From positions 1 through 5,451 of the forward strand of contig CACXFI010000009.1 in the NCBI GenBank assembly GCA_902766875.1: 5,451 nucleotides of DNA, given 5' to 3'. Numbering within the stretch: position 1 is the stretch's first letter; each line of letters starts with the position of its first letter. The translations under genes and the position numbers were made by a program. Source of the stretch: an uncultured Erysipelotrichaceae bacterium (lineage in GTDB: Bacteria > Bacillota_I > Bacilli_A > RF39 > UBA660). A model generated the notes under the pieces. It was not told the origin of the DNA, ran no database searches, and worked only from the letters and a program-made list of their open reading frames with translations. Positions 1 through 4,791 of this stretch are shown in pieces.

Positions 1-26
1 AAAAAGAAAAGAGTCGTAAGACTCTT
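1..26 (-). terminator. Rho-independent terminator after rplL
   Basis: On the minus strand a 7-bp stem AAGAGTC/GACTCTT (20-26 with 9-15) closes a 4-nt loop and is followed by the U-rich tail TTCTTTTT. It begins 8 nt after the rplL stop codon, so it should end the rplJ-rplL transcript fully or partly. The stem is not very GC-rich, so some read-through into whatever lies downstream (often rpoB in other bacteria) is possible. Confidence 0.82.
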
Positions 27-34
27 AATTTTAA

Positions 35-403
35 TTATTGAAGTTCAACTGTAGCTCCAGCTTCTTCAAATTGTGCTTTAAGTTTTTCTGCTTCTTCAGC
101 ATCAACGCCTTCTTTAACAGCTCCACCATTGTCAGCTATATCTTTAGCTTCTTTTAAACCTAAACCAGTAATATCTCTAACAACTTTAATAACAGCTATC
201 TTATTTTGTCCAGCATCTTTTAATACAACATTTACTTTAGAAGGACCAGCTTCTACAGCTCCAGCAGCAGGTGCAGCAGCAACTGCAACAGCACTAGGAT
301 CTACTCCAAATTCCTCCTTCATTGCATCTACTAATTCTTTTACTTCAAGAATTGACATTTCTTTTAAAGCACTTATAAATTCATCTTTTGTTAATTTAGC
401 CAT
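35..403 (-). CDS. rplL: 50S ribosomal protein L7/L12
   Basis: L7/L12 forms the flexible stalk of the 50S subunit, where it recruits and activates translational GTPases (EF-Tu, EF-G, IF2, RF3). The 122-residue length is normal for the family. Residues 1-34 are the helical N-terminal dimerisation domain that binds L10. Residues 38-54 are an Ala/Pro/Gly-rich hinge. Residues 55-122 are the C-terminal factor-binding domain, with the signature NKIAVIKVVRDITGLGLKEAK (split here as NKIAVIKVVR at 67-76 and DITGLGLKEAK at 77-87) and the typical ending EEAGATVEL. The ATG is supported by a strong SD, TAAGGAGG, 9 nt upstream. It lies 29 nt after rplJ and is followed at once by a terminator. A strong SD suits the need for several L12 copies per L10; that link is inference. 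Confidence 0.98.
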   Translation of the reverse strand: MAKLTKDEFISALKEMSILEVKELVDAMKEEFGVDPSAVAVAAAPAAGAVEAGPSKVNVVLKDAGQNKIAVIKVVRDITGLGLKEAKDIADNGGAVKEGVDAEEAEKLKAQFEEAGATVELQ

Positions 404-432
404 TTTATATTTCCTCCTTATATTTTTATATT

Positions 433-924
433 TTAATTTTCTTTTTGATTAGAGTATAAATCTAAGCATATAGATAAATCTCTAACAACTCCCATCATTC
501 CACCAGCTAACATAGTAAGTAAGCCTTCTCTAGATGGAATAGCAGCATATTGTGCTAATTCAGCTGCACTTGCAACTTTTCCTTCAACTATACCAGCTTT
601 TAACTCTAAAGCTTCATGTTCTTTAGCAAACTCGCTTATAACCTTTACAGGTGCAAGTTCATCATCAGAAAAAGATATAGCACTAGGACCAGCCAAATAA
701 TTTTCTAATTCTTTATTAGAATCATTTAAAGCTCTCACCATTAAAGTATTCTTATATACTTTGTAACTAGCTCCAGCTTCTTTTAGAGCACGTCTTAGTT
801 CATTAACCTCGGAAACAGTAAGACCACGATAATCAAATAGTACAACTGATTTAGCATTATCTAACTTTTCTTTAATTTCAGAAACAACTTGACTTTTTTG
901 CTCTATTACTTTTGCATTAGCCAT
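433..924 (-). CDS. rplJ: 50S ribosomal protein L10
   Basis: L10 anchors the L12 dimers to 23S rRNA at the stalk base; the L10-L12 complex also represses its own operon by binding the leader mRNA. The product is 163 residues. The RNA-binding domain contains SVVLFDYRGLTVSEVNELR (26-44), followed by ALKEAGASYKVYKNTLMVRAL, which is diagnostic of L10. The C-terminal helix after about residue 135 is the L12 dimer platform; its short length suggests two dimers (inference). The start is the ATG at 922-924, giving the usual MANAKVIEQK; it has a GGAAGG SD 6 nt upstream. An in-frame TTG at 967-969 would add 15 unrelated residues and lies inside the attenuator hairpin, so it was not used. rplL follows by 29 nt. 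Confidence 0.97.
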   Translation of the reverse strand: MANAKVIEQKSQVVSEIKEKLDNAKSVVLFDYRGLTVSEVNELRRALKEAGASYKVYKNTLMVRALNDSNKELENYLAGPSAISFSDDELAPVKVISEFAKEHEALELKAGIVEGKVASAAELAQYAAIPSREGLLTMLAGGMMGVVRDLSICLDLYSNQKEN

Positions 925-950
925 CTCTTGCCTTCCTTTCCATATGCCAT

Positions 951-984
951 AAATAAATCCCTTAATCAATATAGACCAAGGGAT
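951..984 (-). terminator. Attenuator hairpin in L10 leader
   Basis: The 7-bp stem ATCCCTT/AAGGGAT (978-984 with 957-963) can be lengthened by two G-U pairs. It is followed by the U-rich TTATTT and lies 27 nt before the rplJ start codon. Its 5' arm shares bases 978-981 with the antiterminator strand, so the two folds exclude each other. The U-tract is interrupted and weak, as expected for conditional rather than full termination. Confidence 0.62.
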
Positions 985-1050
985 AAAAATACAAATATTT
1001 ATTCCTCGGTAAGATATTTAAACATTAAGTCCTTACTGTCTACGGCATAA
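951..1050 (-). promoter_or_regulatory. L10 leader (r-protein autoregulatory RNA)
   Basis: The mRNA between rplA and rplJ carries the conserved L10-leader core. The 5' strand is GCCGTAGACAG followed by GTAAG (1032-1036); after an A/U-rich loop comes CTTAC (1009-1013) running into CCGAGG. The unpaired residues and G/A-rich flanks match the kink-turn bound by the L10(L12)4 complex in Firmicutes. Downstream, ACCGAGG (1004-1010) can instead pair with CCTTGGT (975-981), forming an antiterminator that would block the hairpin at 957-984. The core recognition rests on sequence memory of this RNA family plus the visible pairings; no covariance search was run. Confidence 0.88.
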
Positions 1051-1069
1051 TTTCTCATAAACAAAATAT

Positions 1070-1098
1070 ATTATATACTATAACTTCCTATTTGTCAA
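1070..1098 (-). promoter_or_regulatory. Sigma-A promoter for rplJ-rplL
   Basis: There is a perfect -35 TTGACA (1093-1098), a 17-bp spacer and a perfect -10 TATAAT (1070-1075). The -35 lies in the last codons of rplA and the spacer contains the rplA stop codon. Transcription would start near 1062-1064, giving a leader of about 140 nt that contains the whole L10 regulatory RNA. The consensus match makes this one of the strongest promoters in the window. Confidence 0.9.
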
Positions 1099-1783
1099 AA
1101 GAATTTAAATCTAATTTAATTCCAGGACCCATAGTAGAAGAAATAGATATATTCTTTACATAACTTCCTTTAACTGTATTAGGTTTTGCTTTTAGTATTA
1201 CATTAACGAAAGCCTTTAAATTTTCAACTAATTTATCATCATCAAAACTTGCTTTACCAAATACTCCATGAACATTACCAAAACTATCAGTACGATAATT
1301 AACTTTACCTTTTTTAGTTTCTTCTACAGCTTTAGAAACATCCATTGTTACAGTACCAGTTTTAGGATTTGGCATAAGACCTTTAGGCCCTAATAATTTA
1401 CCAATCTTACCTAATAAAGGCATCATTTCTGGTGTAGCTATAATAACATCATAATCAAACCAAGCTTCTTTTTCAATCTTAGTTATCATATCAACATCAC
1501 CAACATAATCTGCACCAGCTTCTTTAGCAGCTTTAGCTTGATCACCTTTTGCAAGTACTAAAATAGTCTTACTCTTACCAGTACCATTAGGTAGTACTAC
1601 AGCTCCTCTTAATTGTTGATCTGCTTTCTTAACATCTAAATTTAAATTCATAGCAACTTCTAAAGTACTATCAAATTTAGAATTAGATGTTTCTTTAACT
1701 AATTTTACAGCTTCTTCTACAGAATATAATTTATTCTTTTCAACTAAAGCTGTATTAGCTACATGTCTTTTACTCTTTCTCAT
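1088..1783 (-). CDS. rplA: 50S ribosomal protein L1
   Basis: L1 binds 23S rRNA helices 76-78, forms the mobile L1 stalk that escorts deacylated tRNA from the E site, and in many bacteria represses translation of the L11-L1 mRNA. The 231 residues match the family length. Domain I is split between the N terminus (to about 67) and C terminus (from about 160); domain II lies between. The L1 signature GKIGKLLGPKGLMPNPKTGT (125-144) is present, with the N-terminal KRHVANTALVEKNKLYSVEEA region and a C-terminal SISSTMGPGIKLDL. The ATG has a strong SD (AAGGAGGT, 1791-1798). It is 91 nt after rplK in the same transcript, and its last codons carry the -35 box of the next operon. Confidence 0.98.
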   Translation of the reverse strand: MRKSKRHVANTALVEKNKLYSVEEAVKLVKETSNSKFDSTLEVAMNLNLDVKKADQQLRGAVVLPNGTGKSKTILVLAKGDQAKAAKEAGADYVGDVDMITKIEKEAWFDYDVIIATPEMMPLLGKIGKLLGPKGLMPNPKTGTVTMDVSKAVEETKKGKVNYRTDSFGNVHGVFGKASFDDDKLVENLKAFVNVILKAKPNTVKGSYVKNISISSTMGPGIKLDLNSFDK

Positions 1784-1797
1784 TAAATTTACCTCCT

Positions 1798-1849
1798 TAT
1801 GTGGTGGAATGAATTACGGATTTATTTAGCGGACAAATCCTTCCACATA
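1798..1849 (-). promoter_or_regulatory. Structured RNA element before rplA (L1-site-like)
   Basis: In the rplK-rplA spacer the mRNA can form an outer 7-bp helix TATGTGG/CCACATA (1843-1849 with 1798-1804) and an inner 6-bp helix GGATTT/AAATCC (1835-1840 with 1818-1823). The helices are joined by AA on the 5' side and 13 nt on the 3' side. Two short helices with an asymmetric internal loop are the known layout of L1 mRNA/rRNA targets, and the 5' strand GTGGAAGG resembles GTGGGAGG in the rplK leader. The outer helix shares its last A with the rplA SD, so its formation could affect ribosome access. An alternative register GTGGAA/TTCCAC also exists. The L1 link is inferred. Confidence 0.55.
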
Positions 1850-1874
1850 GGTTTAACCTATTTTTATTATTTTA

Positions 1875-2297
1875 TTATTCTTTAACAGATATTCCCATAT
1901 TACGGGCAGTACCTTCAATTATTTTCATAGCTTCTTCTACAGTATAAGCATTTAAATCAGGTAATTTAGTTTCAGCTATTTGTCTTAATTGATCACGACT
2001 AATAGTTGCAACATTCTCTCCCTTAGAACTACCTTTCTTAACACCAGCAACCTTCTTTAATAAAAATGCTGCAGGTGGAGTCTTTAATACCATATCAAAA
2101 CTTCTATCTTCATATATAGTAATTTTAACTGGTACAATATCTCCCATCTTATCTCTAGTTGCATCATTAAACTTAGTACAAAATTCCTGTAAATTAATTC
2201 CAGCAGGGCCCAATACTGTTCCAACAGGTGGAGCAGGTGTTGCCTTACCAGCAGGTATTTGTAAAGTTAATTCCTTTGTAACTTCTTTCTTTGCCAC
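1875..2297 (-). CDS. rplK: 50S ribosomal protein L11
   Basis: L11 sits with 23S rRNA helices 43-44 in the GTPase-associated centre, takes part in factor-dependent GTP hydrolysis and stringent-response sensing, and contributes to the thiostrepton site. The product is 140 residues, as usual. The N-terminal domain (1-70) has LQIPAGKATPAPPVGTVLGPAGINL with the proline cluster at 19-24. The C-terminal RNA-binding domain (71-140) has TPPAAFLLKKVAGVKKGS and ETKLPDLNA...IEGTARNMGI. The start is GTG at 2295-2297, because AGGAGGTG (2304-2311) is the SD and an upstream in-frame GTG at 2304-2306 lies inside that SD. It is the first gene of the rplK-rplA unit, with its own promoter and structured leader. 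Confidence 0.97.
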   Translation of the reverse strand: MAKKEVTKELTLQIPAGKATPAPPVGTVLGPAGINLQEFCTKFNDATRDKMGDIVPVKITIYEDRSFDMVLKTPPAAFLLKKVAGVKKGSSKGENVATISRDQLRQIAETKLPDLNAYTVEEAMKIIEGTARNMGISVKE

Positions 2298-2303
2298 GAA
2301 AAA

Positions 2304-2311
2304 CACCTCCT
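2304..2311 (-). promoter_or_regulatory. SD that fixes the rplK GTG start
   Basis: AGGAGGTG is a near-perfect anti-SD match, with its GGAGG core 8 nt upstream of the GTG at 2295-2297. The longer in-frame reading would start at the GTG forming the end of this SD, which is implausible. Confidence 0.9.
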
Positions 2312-2326
2312 ATTAATATTTTCGTG

Positions 2327-2382
2327 AGTGGTTCCAATAGCGTCCGCGCCTCCCACTTATTTATAACAAACCATTCGGTTCG
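2327..2382 (-). promoter_or_regulatory. rplK leader RNA with L1-binding-site-like fold
   Basis: The predicted 5' UTR of about 90 nt contains two folds. The first is a hairpin CGAACC-GAAT-GGTTTG (2367-2382, one G-U pair). The second has an outer helix AGTGG/CCACT (2353-2357 with 2327-2331) and an inner helix GGCG/CGCT with loop CGGA (2347-2350 with 2339-2342). The second fold's internal loop is GA on the 5' side and ATTGGAA on the 3' side. Two short helices flanking such an asymmetric loop, with a 5' strand GTGGGAGGC, resemble the mRNA and 23S rRNA targets of ribosomal protein L1. L1 is the known translational repressor of the L11-L1 operon in E. coli, where its site is also upstream of rplK. 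The SD lies 16 nt downstream of the second fold. Structure and role are inferred by eye. Confidence 0.65.
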
Positions 2383-2390
2383 CGTCCATA

Positions 2391-2419
2391 ATAATATCAT
2401 ATTTTTTCTTATTTTACAA
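2391..2419 (-). promoter_or_regulatory. Sigma-A promoter for rplK-rplA
   Basis: The -35 TTGTAA (2414-2419, 4 of 6 matches), 17-bp A-rich spacer and -10 TATTAT (2391-2396, 5 of 6) are preceded by an extended -10 TG (TGA-TATTAT). It lies 32 nt downstream of the nusG stop, with no terminator in between, so read-through from secE-nusG should add to its output. Predicted transcription start is near 2385-2387. Confidence 0.75.
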
Positions 2420-2450
2420 TAATTTTTATGTTTTTAATTTAATTTTATTC

Positions 2451-2984
2451 TTATAAAGCCTCAATTTGACTCAAATCAGCTTCAACAGAAGTTTCTTGCC
2501 CAAATAAATCTACTAAAATTTCAACCTTTTGTTCTTTCAAATCAATGCTATCTATAGTACCTGTCATATCTTTAAATGGTCCATCAAGAATTTTAACTTT
2601 TTTACCAACTTCCAAATCTTTACTAACATCAAGTCTACTCATACCCATACTACCAAGAATTTTATCTACTTCTTGTGGAAGTAAAGGAATAGGTTTTGCA
2701 CCTTTTCCGGAAGATCCAATAAATCCAGTTACACCTTGTGTATTTCTAACAATATACCAAGATTCATCAGACATAACCATTTCAACAAGTACATATCCAG
2801 GAAACATTTTTTTTACTTTTTCTTTTCTAACTCCGTCTTTTACTTCTACTACTTTTTGTTCTGGAACTACAACTCTATATATATTATCTTGAAGTTCCAT
2901 AGAATTAATCATCATTTCTAGTTTTTCTTTAACTTTATACTCGTATCCAGTAACAGTATTAACAACATACCATTCTTTCTTCAT
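2451..2984 (-). CDS. nusG: Transcription termination/antitermination protein NusG
   Basis: NusG binds RNA polymerase across the clamp, controls pausing and elongation, and through its KOW domain links to Rho or ribosomal protein S10. The 177 residues are typical. The NGN domain (about 1-112) starts WYVVNTVTGYEYKVKEKLE and has KKMFPGYVLVEM (58-69) and the VRNTQGVTGFIG segment. The KOW domain (about 126-177) has VGKKVKILDGPFKDMTGTI and the NusG signature LFGQETSVEADLSQIE. The ATG lies 1 nt after the secE stop codon and its SD (AGGAG, 2996-3000) is within the secE coding end, so the two genes are probably translationally coupled. It is cotranscribed with secE, the usual pairing. Confidence 0.98.
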   Translation of the reverse strand: MKKEWYVVNTVTGYEYKVKEKLEMMINSMELQDNIYRVVVPEQKVVEVKDGVRKEKVKKMFPGYVLVEMVMSDESWYIVRNTQGVTGFIGSSGKGAKPIPLLPQEVDKILGSMGMSRLDVSKDLEVGKKVKILDGPFKDMTGTIDSIDLKEQKVEILVDLFGQETSVEADLSQIEAL

Positions 2985-2985
2985 A

Positions 2986-3174
2986 CTACATCAAGCTCCT
3001 TATTAAAGACACTAAAATATCAATTCCGTAAAAAAACAAACCAAAACAAACCATAACAACTAAGGTTGCTATAGAATACTTTAACAAATCACTTCCAGTA
3101 GTCCATCTAATACGGCTAATTTCCTTTTTTACACCTTTAAAATATCTAGAAATTGCTTCCCATACTTTTTTCAT
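2986..3174 (-). CDS. secE: Preprotein translocase subunit SecE
   Basis: SecE clamps SecY in the SecYEG protein-export channel of the cytoplasmic membrane. The product has 62 residues, the short single-span form typical of Gram-positive bacteria. An amphipathic N-terminal helix (about 1-19) leads into the conserved KKEISRIRWTT (16-26, Trp24). One transmembrane helix follows at about 34-57, then a short tail. The ATG at 3172-3174 is preferred: GGAGGT (3179-3184) sits just upstream, whereas an ATG four codons earlier overlaps that SD and would lack its own. Downstream nusG follows by 1 nt. In many Bacillota rpmG (L33) precedes secE, but here gmk does and no rpmG is present. Confidence 0.95.
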   Translation of the reverse strand: MKKVWEAISRYFKGVKKEISRIRWTTGSDLLKYSIATLVVMVCFGLFFYGIDILVSLIRSLM

Positions 3175-3178
3175 AAAA

Positions 3179-3184
3179 ACCTCC
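3179..3184 (-). promoter_or_regulatory. SD that fixes the secE start
   Basis: GGAGGT, with GGAGG 5 nt upstream of the ATG at 3172-3174, shares its first G with an earlier in-frame ATG (3184-3186). This rules against the longer start. Confidence 0.85.
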
Positions 3185-3199
3185 ATAAGTTAAAATAAA

Positions 3200-3213
3200 A
3201 ACACTTCCGTGCT
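3200..3213 (-). promoter_or_regulatory. 5'-end hairpin of secE-nusG mRNA
   Basis: AGCAC-GGAA-GTGTT forms a 5-bp stem (one G-U) capped by a GNRA-type GGAA loop and followed by TTTATTTT. It begins at the predicted secE transcription start. For transcripts from the secE promoter it could protect the 5' end; for read-through from gmk the U-tract could make it a weak terminator. Both roles are inferred. Confidence 0.4.
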
Positions 3214-3219
3214 GCTTAA

Positions 3220-3248
3220 AATATAGCACTTATTAATAAATATGTCAA
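3220..3248 (-). promoter_or_regulatory. Sigma-A promoter for secE-nusG
   Basis: The -35 TTGACA (3243-3248) is perfect. A 17-bp spacer ends in TGC, an extended -10, and the -10 is TATATT (3220-3225, 5 of 6). It starts 8 nt after the gmk stop codon. Predicted start is near 3212-3214, giving a short leader of about 39 nt. Confidence 0.88.
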
Positions 3249-3255
3249 TAATTTT

Positions 3256-3870
3256 TTATATATTTACTTTAAGAACTCTACTTGTCCTTAACTTTTCACT
3301 ATTAATAATCTCTATAACTTCTCTAGTAGCAAGTTCTAAATCATCATTAACCACAACATAATCATATATATCTAAATACTCAATTTCTTTTTTAGCAATA
3401 TTCATTCTCTTATCTATTTCTTCTTCAGATTCAGTACCTCTATTTAATAATCTTTCTCTAAGAGCATCAAAAGAAGGTGGAGCTATATATATAAGAATAG
3501 CATCATTAAACATATCTTTTATATTTTTAGCACCTTGTACTTCTATTTCTAATATAGAATCAATACCAGCTTCCATATGTTCTATTAATTTATCTTTAGG
3601 TGTCCCATAATAATTATCATTATACTTAGCATATTCAATAAACTTATCATCATTAATTCTATTTTCAAATTCATCTACACTAACAAAATAATAATCCTCA
3701 CCATCATTTTCGCCTTCTCTAGGATTCCTAGTAGTCATAGAAACAGATTTCCAAGAATTAAATTTTTCTATTAATTTTTCACTTATTGTACCTTTACCTA
3801 CTCCAGAAGGACCCGAAATAACAATTAACAAGCCAGAATTTTTTCGCTCTATCATACTATTTTTTTTCAC
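3256..3870 (-). CDS. gmk: Guanylate kinase
   Basis: Gmk converts GMP and ATP to GDP and ADP in the cytosol, an essential step for GTP, dGTP and (p)ppGpp pools. The 204 residues match the family. The P-loop GPSGVGKGT is at 20-28. The GMP-binding segment SVSMTTRNPREGENDGEDY (42-60) holds the expected Ser, two Arg and Tyr, followed by FIEYAKYNDNYYGTP (77-91). SILEIEVQGAKNI (105-117) matches the core strand, and IYIAPPSFDALRERLLNRGTES (127-148) the LID region. The start is GTG at 3868-3870 with AAGGTGA 6 nt upstream; an ATG five codons later lacks an SD. The first 14 nt overlap the end of the upstream membrane-protein gene, suggesting coupled translation. No clear terminator separates it from secE. 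Confidence 0.96.
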   Translation of the reverse strand: MKKNSMIERKNSGLLIVISGPSGVGKGTISEKLIEKFNSWKSVSMTTRNPREGENDGEDYYFVSVDEFENRINDDKFIEYAKYNDNYYGTPKDKLIEHMEAGIDSILEIEVQGAKNIKDMFNDAILIYIAPPSFDALRERLLNRGTESEEEIDKRMNIAKKEIEYLDIYDYVVVNDDLELATREVIEIINSEKLRTSRVLKVNI

Positions 3871-4456
3871 TTTGAGTCACCTTCTTATTTGTATTTTTTT
3901 TAGTATCCTTATATTTCTTATTTTCTGTTAATTCTCCTACACTAACCACACTACTACTAAAACTCCCATCATTATTTTCTTCAGGAAGAGTATTACCAAC
4001 TATTTTATCTAAATATTTTTTAAATTTACTAACATACTCCCCAATAATAGGCATAGCATAATCATTATAATTATAAACTCTTATAATAGCTATTAAAGAT
4101 AATATAAAGATAATAACATTTCCCATAATATATATACTACTACATACAGTTGTCAAAAATAATCTAACACCAGATAAAGTGACATTAGCATACTGAACGT
4201 AAGTAACAGGAACTAATGCTAATTGAACCAAATAAATTAAAAACGAAAATATAGCTCCTATCAAAAACAACATAATAGCTTGGCATGATTGTCTCTTAAC
4301 TAAATCACTATTATTTTCAAATATATATACCAAAACAGGTATCGCCCAAGCAAAATAACAACAACCATTAATTAAATATAAAAACAAAGTTACACAATAC
4401 ATAATAACTAAAACAATATTAGAATTAAATCCCCCAATAGATGATTCTTTATTCAT
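3857..4456 (-). CDS. Tic20/DUF4870-like membrane protein, function unknown
   Basis: The 199-residue product is not assigned a function. Three hydrophobic stretches, about 13-46, 58-84 and 98-127, indicate an integral membrane protein. AWAIPVLVYIFENNSDLVK followed by QSCQAIMLFLIG (58-67) and the later RVYNYNDYAMPIIGEYVSKFK resemble the layout of Tic20/DUF4870 small membrane proteins (Pro-rich first helix, hydrophobic Q-A motif, P-IG near the end). The tail from about 155 is hydrophilic and rich in Lys, Asn and Ser, probably cytoplasmic and disordered. The ATG at 4454-4456 follows a strong SD (GGAGGAG, 4463-4469); an in-frame start 10 codons earlier sits upstream of this SD and was rejected. 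The gene overlaps gmk by 14 nt. The family call is from remembered pattern, not a search. Confidence 0.72.
   Translation of the reverse strand: MNKESSIGGFNSNIVLVIMYCVTLFLYLINGCCYFAWAIPVLVYIFENNSDLVKRQSCQAIMLFLIGAIFSFLIYLVQLALVPVTYVQYANVTLSGVRLFLTTVCSSIYIMGNVIIFILSLIAIIRVYNYNDYAMPIIGEYVSKFKKYLDKIVGNTLPEENNDGSFSSSVVSVGELTENKKYKDTKKNTNKKVTQSEKK
3877..3883 (-). promoter_or_regulatory. SD deciding the gmk GTG start
   Basis: AAGGTGA lies within the last codons of the upstream gene and 6 nt before the GTG at 3868-3870. It pairs with the GGUGA-complementary part of the 16S rRNA tail. The alternative ATG at 3853-3855 is preceded only by an A-rich tract. Confidence 0.6.
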
Positions 4457-4488
4457 AAAACACTCCTCCAAATAATTTCTATACATAT

Positions 4489-4516
4489 ATTATACTACAA
4501 TTATTTTATATATAAA
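4489..4516 (-). promoter_or_regulatory. Probable promoter for DUF4870-like gene and gmk
   Basis: A perfect -10 TATAAT (4489-4494) lies 32 nt before the start codon. The best -35 is only TTTATA (4511-4516, 4 of 6, 16-bp spacer), inside the U-tract of the preceding csp terminator. The upstream terminator makes a promoter here necessary, but the -35 is poor. Confidence 0.5.
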
Positions 4517-4548
4517 AGAAAAAAATTACCAACACACGTGTTGATAAT
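4514..4548 (-). terminator. Rho-independent terminator of csp
   Basis: A 10-bp stem ATTATCAACA/TGTTGGTAAT (4539-4548 with 4525-4534, one G-U) has loop CGTG and is followed by TTTTTTCTTTT. It starts 6 nt after the csp stop codon. It is the strongest terminator in the window by eye. Confidence 0.93.
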
Positions 4549-4554
4549 ATTTGC

Positions 4555-4773
4555 CTATGAATTAACTTTATCATTATTGGCAACTACTACATTTACAGCT
4601 TGAAGACCTTTTGTGGTTTCTATCAAATCAAAATCAACCACTTGTCCTTCTGATAAAGTTTTATACCCATCCAACTTAATAGCCGAATAATGTACAAAAA
4701 TATCTTCACCAGTAGAATTATCAATAAATCCATATCCTTTTTCATTATTGAACCACTTAACGCGACCAGTCAT
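4555..4773 (-). CDS. Cold-shock protein (CspA/CspB family)
   Basis: The product is a single cold-shock domain, a five-strand OB fold that binds single-stranded RNA and acts as an RNA chaperone during cold or growth transitions. The 72 residues are slightly longer than the usual 65-70. RNP1 is KGYGFI (12-17) and RNP2 is DIFVHYSAI (24-32). The N-terminal TGRVKWFNNEKG and later LSEGQVVDF (40-48) and KGLQAVNV are typical. The RNP1 aromatic positions Y14 and F16 and RNP2 F26, H28 and Y29 are intact. The ATG has SD GAGGTG (4779-4784). It is monocistronic, with its own promoter, a UTR of about 108 nt and a strong terminator. Paralogue naming (cspA, B, C) cannot be settled from sequence alone. Confidence 0.96.
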   Translation of the reverse strand: MTGRVKWFNNEKGYGFIDNSTGEDIFVHYSAIKLDGYKTLSEGQVVDFDLIETTKGLQAVNVVVANNDKVNS

Positions 4774-4791
4774 ACTAACACCTCTCTTCCA

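Noticed and set aside
129..452. Plus-strand open frame of 107 codons opposite rplL and the rplJ end
   Set aside because: It is a shadow of rplL, has no SD or family resemblance, and its composition mirrors the Ala-rich hinge on the other strand.
922..969. Longer rplJ start at a TTG (967-969)
   Set aside because: It would add 15 non-conserved residues and put translation through the attenuator hairpin; the ATG at 922-924 has an SD and yields the normal L10 N terminus.
2545..2921. Two plus-strand open frames opposite nusG
   Set aside because: Both overlap the well-supported nusG on the other strand, lack SD sites and show no recognisable protein features.
4454..4486. Longer start for the DUF4870-like protein
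   Set aside because: The strong SD GGAGGAG lies between the longer start and the ATG at 4454-4456, so only the shorter start is served by it.
4531..4544. CACGTG palindrome near a parB-family gene, considered as a parS site
   Set aside because: The flanks (CAACA and TTGAT) do not match the parS arms TGTTT and AAACA, and the palindrome is explained by the loop of the csp terminator.
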